A stretch of DNA of 64,000 bases from JBBQVZ01 sp963695975. GTDB lineage: Bacteria > Actinomycetota > UBA4738 > HRBIN12. A model generated the notes under the pieces. That model was not told the origin of the DNA. It worked only from the letters and a program-made list of their open reading frames with translations, and searched no databases. Shown one piece after another: positions 1 to 10,350 of the stretch (its first letter is position 1; every line of letters starts with the position of its first letter). The translations under genes were made by a program, and so were the position numbers. The stretch covers positions 1-64,000 of the forward strand of contig CAVOIB010000011.1 in NCBI GenBank assembly GCA_963695975.1, given 5' to 3'.

Positions 1-74
1 CTCAAGGTGCGAGGAGACGCGGAGGCCCGCCATGAGCACAGGATCGCACTCCAGGCGGGGCGCGCCGGATAGGT

Positions 75-102
75 ATGGTAACAGTGTTCCGATGGCCGTC
101 AA
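75..102 (-). promoter_or_regulatory. candidate promoter reading off the left edge
   Basis: On the minus strand a TTGACG box (97-102) and a TACCAT box (75-80) are separated by 16 bases. An ATG at 31-33 opens a frame that stays open to the window edge (only 11 codons visible), so this may drive a gene lying mostly outside the window. No product can be named. No terminator for tyrS is visible before it. Confidence 0.3.
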
Positions 103-109
103 CCGGGAC

Positions 110-1315
110 CTAGGTCAATCGCGCGAACCAGCGCCTTCCGACCTGCAGGACGGCACCTCGAAGCTCTTCGGCGGGGAACTGGCTGTCCGGGTCGTCCACG
201 GTCGCGCCATCGATCCGAACCCCGCCCTGAGAGATCTTCCGCCGCGCATCAGCGTTCGATGTCGCCTGACCGAGTTCGACCAGCATGCGCGGCAGCCACA
301 CGCTCCCATCACGGATCGCCGACGTTGGGATCGCGGCGTCCGGCACGTCCCTCGGAAGCTCGCGATCCCGGTGGACGCGGTTGAATGCCTCCTCGGCGCG
401 AAGGCCTTCTCCCGCTCCGTGGTAGAGATCAACCACCTCGCGGGCCATCCCGCGCTTCTCCTCGTTCGGGTCGCGCGAGCCGGCGACGAGCCCTGCAACT
501 ACCGCATCCACGCGATCAGGCGGCGCTCCCGTGCAGAGCCTGAGGTACTTGCCGATCAGCCCGTCGGGGATGCTCATCAACTTGCCGAACATCTCGTCGG
601 CCGCCTCGGTGATACTGACGTAGTTACCAAGGGATTGGCTCATCTTCTGAACGCCGTCCAACCCTTCGAGTAAGGGCACGGTCATCACTACCTGCGGCTC
701 CTGCCCCCACGCTCGCTGGATGTCGCGACCGACCAACAGATTGAACAGTTGATCGCTCCCGCCCAGTTCCACGTCGGCTTCGGTCGCGACCGAGTCGTAT
801 CCCTGCAGGAGCGGGTACATGAACTCCATGATGGAGACCGGCCGGCCGGCCGCGTATCGCTTCGCGAAGTCGTCCCGCTCCAACATCCGCGCGACGGTCA
901 TCGACGCCGTGAGTTGCAGGATCATCTCCATATCGAGGGGCTCGAGCCATTCCGAGTTCCTCCGAACCTCCAACCGCTCTTCCGACAGGATGCGGCGGAA
1001 CTGCCCCAAGAGCCGCTCGGCGAAGGCGTCGACCGTGTCCTTCTCGAGTCTCGGGCGAGTCTCGGACCGACCGGACGGATCTCCCACTCGAGCGGTGAAG
1101 TCACCCACGATCAATACCGCCGTGTGCCCGGAGTCCTGGAACCGACGCAACTTCCGGAGGACGACGGCCCATCCGAGGGTGACGTCGGCGGCGGTCGGGT
1201 CCAGACCGAGCTTCACGCGAAGCGGCCGACCCAGCGCGAGCTTCTCCTCGAGGCCTCCGTCCGGGACGATCTCCGCGGTCCCGTCCCTCAGCAGAGTGAG
1301 GATGTCCGACGCCAT
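110..1315 (-). CDS. tyrS: tyrosyl-tRNA synthetase (TyrZ-type) with altered HIGH motif
   Basis: Class I aminoacyl-tRNA synthetase charging tRNA-Tyr in the cytoplasm; 401 residues, the usual length. The catalytic domain shows the DPT segment (39-41), GDPSGR (78-83), the tyrosine-binding GGSDQ (185-189) followed by FNLLVGRD as in the TyrZ group, and KMSQS (224-228) as the KMSKS loop. A C-terminal S4 RNA-binding domain follows (RRKISQGGVRIDG). The odd point is the HIGH signature: residues 46-49 read TLGW, so both histidines that stabilise the adenylation transition state in studied TyrRSs are replaced; the codons are clear in the DNA. Divergent from the neighbouring PBP gene across 51 bases. On the minus strand a TAGCAT box ends about 9 bases before the ATG, suggesting a very short or absent leader. 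Confidence 0.95.
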   Translation of the reverse strand: MASDILTLLRDGTAEIVPDGGLEEKLALGRPLRVKLGLDPTAADVTLGWAVVLRKLRRFQDSGHTAVLIVGDFTARVGDPSGRSETRPRLEKDTVDAFAERLLGQFRRILSEERLEVRRNSEWLEPLDMEMILQLTASMTVARMLERDDFAKRYAAGRPVSIMEFMYPLLQGYDSVATEADVELGGSDQLFNLLVGRDIQRAWGQEPQVVMTVPLLEGLDGVQKMSQSLGNYVSITEAADEMFGKLMSIPDGLIGKYLRLCTGAPPDRVDAVVAGLVAGSRDPNEEKRGMAREVVDLYHGAGEGLRAEEAFNRVHRDRELPRDVPDAAIPTSAIRDGSVWLPRMLVELGQATSNADARRKISQGGVRIDGATVDDPDSQFPAEELRGAVLQVGRRWFARLT

Positions 1316-1366
1316 GGCGACCGGATGCTACCAGTGCGAACTCACGCCACCGGTAGACTCGCCCGA
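1316..1366. promoter_or_regulatory. divergent promoter region, tyrS / PBP
   Basis: The 51 bases between the two starts hold a plus-strand TAGACT box at 1354-1359, whose expected start point (about 7 bases on) coincides with the GTG of the PBP gene at 1367, and a minus-strand TAGCAT box 9 bases before the tyrS ATG. Neither has room for a Shine-Dalgarno site, so both mRNAs look leaderless or nearly so, which is common in actinobacteria. No convincing -35 boxes are seen. Confidence 0.45.
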
Positions 1367-3610
1367 GTGAGGAAGAGCCGGGGACTCGCCCTCGCCGCGG
1401 CCGTACTCGCGTTGATCTCGACGGCCTGCGGCGGGCTGCCACGCCTGTCGGACTACCGTCGACAGGCGTTGCCGCTCGCGGAAACGTCGTTCCTCTATGC
1501 CTCCGACGGGAGCCTCATCACCGAGCTCCATGCCGGTGAAGACCGGGTCGTCCTCTCTCGAACGCAGATGCCACAAGCGATCCGCGACGCAGCGATCGCG
1601 ATCGAAGACAAACGGTTCTTCTTCCACCACGGGGTGGATCTCCGGGCGATCCTGCGTGCGGCCTACGCCGATGTCTCGGCCGGCCGCATCGTCGAAGGTG
1701 GATCCACCATCACCCAACAGCTCGTCAAACAGCTCTACGTGGGCAACGACGAGACGTTGCGCCGCAAGATCGACGAGGCGATCCTCGCCTGGCAACTCGA
1801 GGACAGGCTCACCAAGGACCAGATCCTGACCAAGTACCTGAATACCGTCTACTTCGGCGAGGGGGCGTACGGTGTGCAAGCCGCGGCTCGCTCGTACTTC
1901 GGGATCGACGCGAAGGAACTCTCCGTCGCACAGAGCGCGATGCTCGCCGGTCTGATCCGCTCCCCGAACACGTTCGATCCGTTCGCCCATCCCGTTCACG
2001 CGAGGGTTCGACGGAACAAGGTACTCGCCGCGATGCTGGACGAGGGGATGATGTCTGTGGCCACCCACGACGAGGCCGTCGCCGAGCCGATCGACCTCCA
2101 CTCATCGACCTCGCAAGACCGGTACCCCTACCCGTACTTCGTCGACTACTTCAAGCAATGGTTCATGTCGAATCCGGCGTTCGGCCCGACGAGAGAGGAC
2201 CGCTACAGGTTGTTGTTCACGGGCGGCCTTCACATCATCACTACGCTCGACCCGCACTTCCAGATCGCAGCGCAAACTGCGGTCCGGTCGGTGCTCGCGT
2301 ACCCGGGCGATCCGTCCGGAGCCATGACGGTCATCGACCCCCGAACCGGCTACGTCCGCGCGATGGTGGGCGGGAAGGATGCCGACTACTGGGACGCGAA
2401 CTCGACGGACGGGCGGGTGAACCTCGCGACCGGGGGCAGCACCGGCCGACAGGCCGGTTCCTCGTTCAAGCCGTTCGCCCTCGTGGCTGCACTGGAGAAC
2501 GGCATCTCACCGAGCACGACATTTGCCGCCCCCTCCTCGATCGAGATCCCGCTCGACAACGGTCAGGTGTGGGACGTGTCGAACGCTGAGCCAAGCAGCT
2601 ACGGGAGCCTCACGCTCGAGCAGGCGACCATCTCCTCCGTGAACACCGTGTACGCGCAGCTCATCGACGAGCTCGGCGCCCAGACCGTCGTGGACGTCGC
2701 CAAGCGCATGGGGATCAGGTGCTGCCTGCGGGTGTCGCAGCCCAAAGGACAGCTCCTCCCCTATCTCTCGGCGGTGCTCGGCGCGAACGAGGTCAACACG
2801 CTGGAGATGTCGTCGGCCTACGGGACGCTGGCGACGGGAGGCCAACACGTGAATCCCATCCCGGTCATCAACATCACCGATGCGCAAGGGAACCTCGTGT
2901 GGCAGGCGAACCCGACCCCGAAGCAGGTCGTCGACCCGGCCGTTGCGTCGGCGGCGGACCAGATCCTGCAGAAGGTGGTCCTATACGGAACCGGAACAGC
3001 GGCGAACATCGGCCGGCCACAGATCGGCAAGACCGGCACGAACCAGAACTACACCGATGCGTGGTTCGTGGGGGCGATCCCCCAGCTCGTCGCGGCCGTG
3101 TGGGTCGGGTTCCCGCAAGGGCAGATCTCGATGCAACCGTCGACCACGCGTATCACCGTCTTCGGGGGCACCTGGCCCGCCCAGATCTGGCGGCTGTTCA
3201 TGACGCGGGCTGCCGCGACGTTCCCGGTGAGGGAGTTCCCGACACCGGACGTGAACTACATCGCCGTCGCGGTCGACGTCACCCTGGATCCCTACTGCCT
3301 CCCCAACCAGTTCACGCTACCGGCGAACATCCAGACGCTGGAATTCATCGCGGGAACGGAGCCGACGAGGACGTGCACGACTCCCACCTCGCTCCAGTCG
3401 GTGCTCGTCCCCTCCGTGGTCGGGCTCTCGCAGGCGGCAGCGATGACGCTGCTCGCCGACGCGGGGTTCTACGTCAAGGTCTCGGTCGAGACGTCCACGC
3501 AACCGGCAGGCGTCGTGATCTCGCAAAGTCCAGCCGCGGGCACGACCGCGTACCAGACGAGCGCGGTGACGATCACGGTCTCGAAGGATCTCAGCTCCCC
3601 GAGCGGCTGA
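1367..3610 (+). CDS. class A penicillin-binding protein (GT51 + transpeptidase + PASTA)
   Basis: Bifunctional peptidoglycan synthase of about 747 residues acting at the outer face of the membrane. The open frame extends upstream into antisense tyrS, so the GTG at 1367 is taken as start: it gives a basic N-terminus (RKSR), a hydrophobic segment and Cys21, either a membrane anchor or a weak lipobox (STAC). Glycosyltransferase 51 domain: EDKRFF with catalytic Glu80 and GGSTITQQLVK at 111-121. Transpeptidase domain: SSFK (Ser365 nucleophile, Lys368), SVN (424-426) and KTGT (555-558). The C-terminus (about 675-745) is one PASTA repeat. It converges on mpg with 4 bases between stop codons. No SD precedes the GTG; a TAGACT box 7 bases upstream suggests leaderless translation. 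Confidence 0.93.
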   Translation: MRKSRGLALAAAVLALISTACGGLPRLSDYRRQALPLAETSFLYASDGSLITELHAGEDRVVLSRTQMPQAIRDAAIAIEDKRFFFHHGVDLRAILRAAYADVSAGRIVEGGSTITQQLVKQLYVGNDETLRRKIDEAILAWQLEDRLTKDQILTKYLNTVYFGEGAYGVQAAARSYFGIDAKELSVAQSAMLAGLIRSPNTFDPFAHPVHARVRRNKVLAAMLDEGMMSVATHDEAVAEPIDLHSSTSQDRYPYPYFVDYFKQWFMSNPAFGPTREDRYRLLFTGGLHIITTLDPHFQIAAQTAVRSVLAYPGDPSGAMTVIDPRTGYVRAMVGGKDADYWDANSTDGRVNLATGGSTGRQAGSSFKPFALVAALENGISPSTTFAAPSSIEIPLDNGQVWDVSNAEPSSYGSLTLEQATISSVNTVYAQLIDELGAQTVVDVAKRMGIRCCLRVSQPKGQLLPYLSAVLGANEVNTLEMSSAYGTLATGGQHVNPIPVINITDAQGNLVWQANPTPKQVVDPAVASAADQILQKVVLYGTGTAANIGRPQIGKTGTNQNYTDAWFVGAIPQLVAAVWVGFPQGQISMQPSTTRITVFGGTWPAQIWRLFMTRAAATFPVREFPTPDVNYIAVAVDVTLDPYCLPNQFTLPANIQTLEFIAGTEPTRTCTTPTSLQSVLVPSVVGLSQAAAMTLLADAGFYVKVSVETSTQPAGVVISQSPAAGTTAYQTSAVTITVSKDLSSPSG

Positions 3611-3614
3611 CCGA

Positions 3615-4214
3615 TCAACTCCCGCGCCCCGGCGACACCCAGGGGTCGTCGCGCACGGAATACCGCCACGGACGGTCGACCGCGACCCGGATGCCCACCC
3701 GTGGCCCGGTCACGACCCGACGACGCGGCACGGGCTCGCCGGTCGCGATCCACACGTCGGGGTTCTTCACGAGGTCCGTTCCGTCGCTGGAGCGATCGAT
3801 CCCGAACGCCTCGCAGAGCCTCGCCGGACCCGAGCAGAGTTCACGGAGCGCATCACGCCCACGCGAGTGGCGCATCTCCGCGATGCCTTCGAGCGGCTCC
3901 GCCGCCCGCAACAGCACGGCAGCGCCTTGGCCGACATGTCCCGTGACAACGTTCATGCAGAAGTGCATGCCGTACGTGAAGTACACGTAGAGATGCCCGG
4001 CGGGACCGAACATGACGGCGTTCCTGGGTGTCTCGCCACGGTACGCGTGACTCGCCGGATCGCCGGGTGCGTACGCCTCCACCTCGACGATCCGCGCCGA
4101 AAGGGTGGTGCGGTCAGACAGACGCCGGACGAGGATCCTTCCGAGAAGGTCCGGCGCGACGTCGATGGAGGCTCGTTCGAAGAAGCTCCGCGACAGCCTA
4201 CGACCACGCCTCAG
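3615..4214 (-). CDS. mpg: 3-methyladenine DNA glycosylase (Mpg/AAG family)
   Basis: Base-excision repair glycosylase removing alkylated purines. The first in-frame ATG (4080-4082) starts in the middle of the family signature, VEVEAY...DPASHAYRG, and would give only 155 residues with the N-terminal strand missing. The frame continues upstream with family-like sequence (RRLSRSFFERASIDVAPDLLGRILVRR, shown here in two parts: RRLSRSFFERASIDV then APDLLGRILVRR) back to the stop of polX, but without any ATG, GTG or TTG. A CTG at 4212-4214 overlapping the polX TGA would give 199 residues, the normal length; this start is my inference and rests on homology. Other family marks: NAVMFGPAGHLYVYFTYGMH, and CSGPARLCEAFGI near the C-terminus. 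Lies next to tyrS as in mycobacteria. Confidence 0.82.
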   Translation of the reverse strand: MRRGRRLSRSFFERASIDVAPDLLGRILVRRLSDRTTLSARIVEVEAYAPGDPASHAYRGETPRNAVMFGPAGHLYVYFTYGMHFCMNVVTGHVGQGAAVLLRAAEPLEGIAEMRHSRGRDALRELCSGPARLCEAFGIDRSSDGTDLVKNPDVWIATGEPVPRRRVVTGPRVGIRVAVDRPWRYSVRDDPWVSPGRGS

Positions 4215-5935
4215 GCGGGTCTCACCTTCCGGAGGAACCGCTCCAATCTCGTCAAGGACCAGGCGTTGATCACGTCGTCCTTCGTGAGCCAGCCCCGCTG
4301 TGCGGTCGCGACGCCGAACCTGATGAACGGCAGATGCACGGGCGCGTGCGCGTCGGTGTTAACCGCGAACTTCACCCCATACCGGCGCGCCCTTAGGATG
4401 TGTTCGTCGCTCAGGTCGAGCCGTTGTGGGTGGGAGTTCACCTCGAGCGCGGTCCCCGTTCTCGCCGCGGCTTCGAACACGGCGTCGAGGTCCATCTCAA
4501 CGGGCGGTCTCTTGCCGATCTGGCGGGTGGTGAGATGGCCGATCACGTTCACGTATGGGTTCTCGATCGCGCGGATCACACGGCTCGTCATCGCGTCGCG
4601 CGGCTGCGCGAAGTGCGAGTGCACGGACGCGACCGTCAGATCGAACCCCTCCAGGAACTCGTCCGGCCAGTCGACGTTCCCGTCCGGATCGATGTTGAGC
4701 TCCGTCCCGTGGAGGAGCTTCATGTCGTACGTGGCCTGGAGCTCGCGGAGCTCCGCCCGCTGCGCCAGGATCTTCGTGTCCGTCATGCGCTGCATGGCGA
4801 GGTTCGGAGCATGATCGGTGACCGCGTAGTAGCGGTAGCCGAGCCCGGCGGCGGTCTCCACCATCTCGGTCATCGACGCCAGGCCGTCGGTGAGGTTCGT
4901 GTGCGTATGGAGGTCCCCGCGGAGCTGCTTCTGCTCGACGACCGATGGGAGCTCGCCGCGGAGCGCAGCCTCCACTTCGCCGCGATCTTCCCTCAGCGTG
5001 GGAGCGATGAACGGGAGGCCGAGCCGCGCATAGACCGACTCTTCGGTATCCGCGGCGAGCAATGCTCCGCTCTTGGCGTCGAAGAGACCGTACTCGCTGA
5101 GCTTCAGCCCCGAGCGAACCGCCATCTCCCGGATCCGAACATTATGCGCCTTCGAGCCGGTGAAGTAGATCATGGCCGCCCCCCACACCTCCGGCGCCAC
5201 CACGCGCAGGTCCACCTGGAGCCCGCCGCCCGTGACGACGGATGACTTCGTGTCGCCGTGCGCCAAGACCCGGGCGACCGAGGGTTGCGCGGTGAAGCCC
5301 GCCATGACCGCGGCGGCGTCCTCGCTCGCGACGAGCAGGTCAAGGTCACCGACCGTCTCCCGCATCCGCCGGAGCGACCCCGCGAACGCAACACGGCGGA
5401 CACCGGGGATGGCACCCAGCGTCGCGATCAGCGATTCGGCGACATCGAGCGCCACGCTCACGGATATACGGCCTCCCGAGGACGACAGCTGTTCGAGACC
5501 ACGCACGATGTTGTCCTGCGTCTTCCTCCCGAAGCCCTTCAATCCGGCGACCTGGTCGGCATCGATCGCGGCCATCAGCGATTCGACGGAGTCCACGCCG
5601 AGCTCGCGGTACAAGATCATCGCTTTCTTCGGGCCGAGGCCCGGGATGGACATCAGCTCCCGCACACCGGGCGGGATCTCGCCCCGGAGCGCCTCGAGAT
5701 CCGCGAACGTGCCCGTTCGCTGGTACTCCACGATCTTCTCGGCGATCGACTTGCCGACGCTCGGGATCTGGAGGATGCCCTTCAGATCTAGGTCCGCGAT
5801 ATCGGCGTGGTATCCGCCGACCGCCCGGGCGGCCTTCTCGTAGGCGCGTGGTTTGAACGGGTCATCCGACAGGATGGAGAGAAGATCAGCGAACTCGAGG
5901 AGCACCTGCTCCACATCGTCGTTCGCCCGCGCCAT
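4211..5935 (-). CDS. polX: DNA polymerase/3'-5' exonuclease PolX
   Basis: Family X DNA polymerase with a PHP nuclease domain, expected to act in gap-filling base-excision repair; 574 residues is the standard bacterial PolX length. Order of domains: N-terminal 8-kDa-like region with helix-hairpin-helix turns (IPSVGKSIAEKI near 58-69; IPGLGPKKA near 95), the nucleotidyltransferase core with GSLRR and the metal-binding aspartates in VGDLDLLVAS and QVDLRVV, and a C-terminal PHP phosphoesterase with DLHTHT, VTDHAP, HGTELNID, ASVHSHF, IGHLT and NTDAHAP metal ligands. Its stop codon overlaps the presumed start of mpg, so the two repair genes are probably co-translated. It follows argF closely (7 bases). 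Confidence 0.93.
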   Translation of the reverse strand: MARANDDVEQVLLEFADLLSILSDDPFKPRAYEKAARAVGGYHADIADLDLKGILQIPSVGKSIAEKIVEYQRTGTFADLEALRGEIPPGVRELMSIPGLGPKKAMILYRELGVDSVESLMAAIDADQVAGLKGFGRKTQDNIVRGLEQLSSSGGRISVSVALDVAESLIATLGAIPGVRRVAFAGSLRRMRETVGDLDLLVASEDAAAVMAGFTAQPSVARVLAHGDTKSSVVTGGGLQVDLRVVAPEVWGAAMIYFTGSKAHNVRIREMAVRSGLKLSEYGLFDAKSGALLAADTEESVYARLGLPFIAPTLREDRGEVEAALRGELPSVVEQKQLRGDLHTHTNLTDGLASMTEMVETAAGLGYRYYAVTDHAPNLAMQRMTDTKILAQRAELRELQATYDMKLLHGTELNIDPDGNVDWPDEFLEGFDLTVASVHSHFAQPRDAMTSRVIRAIENPYVNVIGHLTTRQIGKRPPVEMDLDAVFEAAARTGTALEVNSHPQRLDLSDEHILRARRYGVKFAVNTDAHAPVHLPFIRFGVATAQRGWLTKDDVINAWSLTRLERFLRKVRPA

Positions 5936-5942
5936 GCAGGCC

Positions 5943-6863
5943 TCAGGCCAGGTCGAACAGGAAGAGCAGCAACGCCTTCTGCGTGTGCAGCCGGTTCTCG
6001 GCCTGGTCCCACACCGCCGACCGGGGGCCGTCGATCACCTCGTCCGTGATCTCCATGCCGCGATGCGCAGGGAGACAATGCATGACGATCACGTCGGAGG
6101 ACGCCGCCGCGACGAGCTTCTCGTCGATCTGGTAGTTGCGGAACACCAGCTCCCGCTCGTCCGCCTCGGCTTCCTGCCCCATGCTCGCCCATGCGTCTGT
6201 GTAGAGGACATCTGCCATCATCGCCGCTTCACCGGGATCACGCAGGACCTCCACCGCACCGCCGGTTTCGGCGGCGATCTCGGCTGCTCTGTTCACGACC
6301 TGCGGGATCGGCTCGAAGCCCGGCGGCGTGGCGACACGCACCCGCATCCCCGCCTTGGCACCGGCGAGCAGGAGCGAATGCGCAACGTTGTTGCCGTCAC
6401 CGAGGTACGCGAGTGTCCTTCCGGCCGGTCCGCCGAGCCGCTCGCGCACCGTGAAGAGATCAGCGAGCGCCTGGCACGGGTGCTCGAAGTCCGACAACGA
6501 GTTCACGACCGGAACCGTGGATGCCGACGCCAGCACTTCCAGTCGTTCCTGCTCGAACGTTCGCAGAACGATCGCGTCCACGTACCGGCTCAGGACGCGC
6601 CCGGTGTCTTCGATCGTCTCGCCAAGACCGAGCTGTAGTTCGGACGAGGAGATCATGAGCGGGTGGGCGCCTAGCTGCGCGACGCCCACCTCGAACGACA
6701 CTCGCGTGCGCGTGGACGGCTTCTCGAACACCAACGCGACGGAACGGCCCGTGAGACGTTCCGCGTAGGCCGATGGATCTGCCTTGATGCTGGCGGCGAG
6801 CTCGATGATATCCATGAGCTCCCGCGGTGTGAGCTCGTCGACGGAGAGATAGTTGCGCGCCAT
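5943..6863 (-). CDS. argF: ornithine carbamoyltransferase
   Basis: Makes citrulline from ornithine and carbamoyl phosphate in arginine synthesis. 306 residues, typical. Carbamoyl-phosphate loop PSTRTRVSFE (about 50-59), HPCQALAD (the HPxQ signature), and HCLPAHRG near the C-terminus, the ornithine-specific motif that separates it from the aspartate enzyme PyrB encoded at 35.2-36.1 kb. It is the only arginine gene here, sitting directly after pheT where actinobacteria commonly have an arg cluster, so it looks like a remnant or a rearranged end of that cluster. It takes carbamoyl phosphate from the CarAB synthetase also encoded in this window. Confidence 0.95.
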   Translation of the reverse strand: MARNYLSVDELTPRELMDIIELAASIKADPSAYAERLTGRSVALVFEKPSTRTRVSFEVGVAQLGAHPLMISSSELQLGLGETIEDTGRVLSRYVDAIVLRTFEQERLEVLASASTVPVVNSLSDFEHPCQALADLFTVRERLGGPAGRTLAYLGDGNNVAHSLLLAGAKAGMRVRVATPPGFEPIPQVVNRAAEIAAETGGAVEVLRDPGEAAMMADVLYTDAWASMGQEAEADERELVFRNYQIDEKLVAAASSDVIVMHCLPAHRGMEITDEVIDGPRSAVWDQAENRLHTQKALLLFLFDLA

Positions 6864-6904
6864 CGGCGCGGAGTCTATACCGACCGCTCGCGCCGGGCGA
6901 AAAG

Positions 6905-9274
6905 CTACGTCGTCCGGAGCTCGCCGCCCAGCTGCTCGCGGATCCGGCGTGCGATGCGATCGACGATCTCGGCCGCCCGTTCACCGGCCATGGTTCCGTC
7001 CGGATCCCGGAGGTCCAGGGAGTACGTCAGCCCCTTCTTACCTTCCGCGAGCGGTGCGCCTTCGAACACGTCGAACAGCCGGCACGCCGCCAATGACCCT
7101 TCGCTCGCAGCGACGATCGCGTCGGTCACCGCGCCGGCGGACACGCTCGCGTCGAGGACGAAGCTGAGGTCTCGCCGGACCGGCGGGAACCGGGGGATCT
7201 CGGTGGTCGCGAGTCGACCCGTCGCATGGTGCATCAGGCGGGCGATCTCCAGCTCGGCCGCGGCGATGCGCCCAGGGATATCCAGGCGCGCCCCCACACC
7301 GGGATGGATCTCGCCCAACACTCCGACCTTCTCCCCCGCCACCATCAGGGCGGACGATCGTCCACCATGGAACGGCGGGGCGAGCGGCTCGCCGAGGCTC
7401 CACTCGATGCCGAGGTGGGCCATCAGGGCTTCTACGACCCCCTTCGCGTCGAAGAAGTCGTACGGACGGACGCCGGTCCAGGCGTGCTCCGCCTCGCCGG
7501 TCATGGCGAACGCGAGCTTCGGTCGTTCGTCGGGCGCGCCGTCCACGACCCGGAAGACGGTGCCGACCTCGAAGATGGCCGCGCTCGGCACCTGTCTCGA
7601 GACGTTGCGCTGCAGCGTGCGGAGCAAGCCGGGCGTCAGCCGCGTCCGGAGCCATCCCTCGTCGGCCTGTACCGGGTTCATCACCCGGATCGCGTCGCGG
7701 TCGCCGGTCAACTCCAGGTCCGCCTGGGGCGCGAACGGGAGCGACCACACCTCACGGAGGCCGGCCGCCACCATGGCCTGACGCACCCGGTCGCGGAAGG
7801 CGTAGTCGGGTGGCACCCCGCCGGGCTGTCGGATGGCCGGCAGCGTCGAGCCCACCGTCTCGTATCCCTGGACGCGAACGACCTCTTCGATGAGATCGAT
7901 CTCCCCCTCGATGTCCACGCGATAGCCGGGCACCTCGACGATCACGGAGTCGCCATCGACCTCCGAGGTCATCTGAAGACGATGGAACACGGCTGTGGCG
8001 TCGGCAGGGTCGACGGTGTAGCCGATCACCCGAGAGGCCCTGATCGACCGCATCCCGATCCGGCGTCGCGGGGGGGCCGCCCCAACATCGATCGCACCGG
8101 CGAGCACCTGCGCCCCGGTCCATGCTGCGAGCAGCCGGCACGCGCGGTCGGCACCAACGTTCGCCCCCTCCGGATCCACCCCGCGTTCGAATCGCATCGA
8201 CGCCTCCGTCGAAAGGGCGATGCGACGGCGCGTGCGCTGGATACCTCCCCGCTCGAACGTGGCTGACTCGAGCAGGATCTCGGTCGTTGCGTCGGAGACC
8301 TCCGCGATGGCGCCACCCATCACGCCGGCCACGGCGACCGGGCGTTCGACGTCGCAGATCAACAGATCGTCCTCGGTGAAGGTGCGTTCGACGTCGTCGA
8401 GCGTCACGAGGAGCTCCCCCGCCTCGGCCGTCCGTACCACGATGCCCGGCCCCTTCAACAGCGCTATGTCGAACGCGTGGAGCGGCTGACCGACCTCGAG
8501 CATCGCGTAGTTGGTGGCGTCGACGGCCGCCGAGATGGGCCGCATCCCCGCGGCCGTGAGGCGCGCCTGCGCGTGGAGCGGAGACGTCGTATGTCGCACG
8601 CCCCGGAGGACCCTGGCGAGGTACCGTGGACAGCGGGTCGCATCGCGGACGTCGATCGTCGCCACGTCGCTCGCGCGCTCGTCCGTCTCTTGCACATCGG
8701 CATCCGGGGCCAGGTACGGGACACCGGTTGCTGCCGCCACCTCGCGCGCCACGCCGATCACGGACAGGAAGTCCGGCCGGTTCGGGGTCACCTCGATGTC
8801 GAACACCGCTTCGTCGAGGCCGAGCGCCACCTTGAGGTCCGTCCCGGGGCGAAGGTCTGATGGCAGGATCAGGATCCCCTCATGCGTCGGGGCGATCCCG
8901 AGCTCCATCGGCGAGCACAACATGCCGTCGGATACGACACCGCGGATCTCCCGAGCGCCCAAAGGCTCGGGGAGCACCGGCACGCTGGCACCGGGACCGG
9001 CAAGCGGCACCAGGTCCCCGGGCCGCATGTTCCGGACACCGACAACCACCTCCCGCTCGGCGTCACCGGTCGACACAAGGGCGAGGCATAGCTTGTCGGA
9101 GTTCGGGTGATCGCGGACCTCCAGGACGCTCGCCACCACGACGCCGTCGAGTCCATCCCACGGTCGATCGATCCGCTCAACCTCCGCGCCCCGCGACGTG
9201 AGTAGCTCGGCGAGTTCCTCCACACCGAGATCGGTGGGACAGAACTCCCGGAGCCAGGAGTCGACGATCCTCAC
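6905..9274 (-). CDS. pheT: phenylalanyl-tRNA synthetase beta subunit
   Basis: Large subunit of the (alpha-beta)2 phenylalanyl-tRNA synthetase. 789 residues carry the expected domain order: an N-terminal tRNA-binding EMAP-like domain (about 40-150, with NSDKLCLALV), B3/B4 editing domain, B5 domain with the DLIEEVVRVQGYE segment, the catalytic-like core with the DFFDAKGVVEAL segment, and a C-terminal ferredoxin-fold anticodon-binding domain (FPPVRRDLSFVLD). Starts 2 bases after the pheS stop, so the subunits are translationally linked. The proofreading region looks intact. Confidence 0.95.
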   Translation of the reverse strand: MRIVDSWLREFCPTDLGVEELAELLTSRGAEVERIDRPWDGLDGVVVASVLEVRDHPNSDKLCLALVSTGDAEREVVVGVRNMRPGDLVPLAGPGASVPVLPEPLGAREIRGVVSDGMLCSPMELGIAPTHEGILILPSDLRPGTDLKVALGLDEAVFDIEVTPNRPDFLSVIGVAREVAAATGVPYLAPDADVQETDERASDVATIDVRDATRCPRYLARVLRGVRHTTSPLHAQARLTAAGMRPISAAVDATNYAMLEVGQPLHAFDIALLKGPGIVVRTAEAGELLVTLDDVERTFTEDDLLICDVERPVAVAGVMGGAIAEVSDATTEILLESATFERGGIQRTRRRIALSTEASMRFERGVDPEGANVGADRACRLLAAWTGAQVLAGAIDVGAAPPRRRIGMRSIRASRVIGYTVDPADATAVFHRLQMTSEVDGDSVIVEVPGYRVDIEGEIDLIEEVVRVQGYETVGSTLPAIRQPGGVPPDYAFRDRVRQAMVAAGLREVWSLPFAPQADLELTGDRDAIRVMNPVQADEGWLRTRLTPGLLRTLQRNVSRQVPSAAIFEVGTVFRVVDGAPDERPKLAFAMTGEAEHAWTGVRPYDFFDAKGVVEALMAHLGIEWSLGEPLAPPFHGGRSSALMVAGEKVGVLGEIHPGVGARLDIPGRIAAAELEIARLMHHATGRLATTEIPRFPPVRRDLSFVLDASVSAGAVTDAIVAASEGSLAACRLFDVFEGAPLAEGKKGLTYSLDLRDPDGTMAGERAAEIVDRIARRIREQLGGELRTT

Positions 9275-9276
9275 CG

Positions 9277-10323
<1,047 letters not shown>

Positions 10324-10350
10324 CAGGTCGCCGAGTCTAGCAACCGGCCC

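Noticed and set aside
1..33. Partial gene starting at ATG 31-33 on the minus strand
   Set aside because: Only 11 codons are visible, so it is mentioned with the promoter and not listed as a gene.
749..1366. Upstream extension of the PBP frame
   Set aside because: Antisense to tyrS and lacks PBP similarity; the GTG at 1367 gives a proper membrane-targeting N-terminus.
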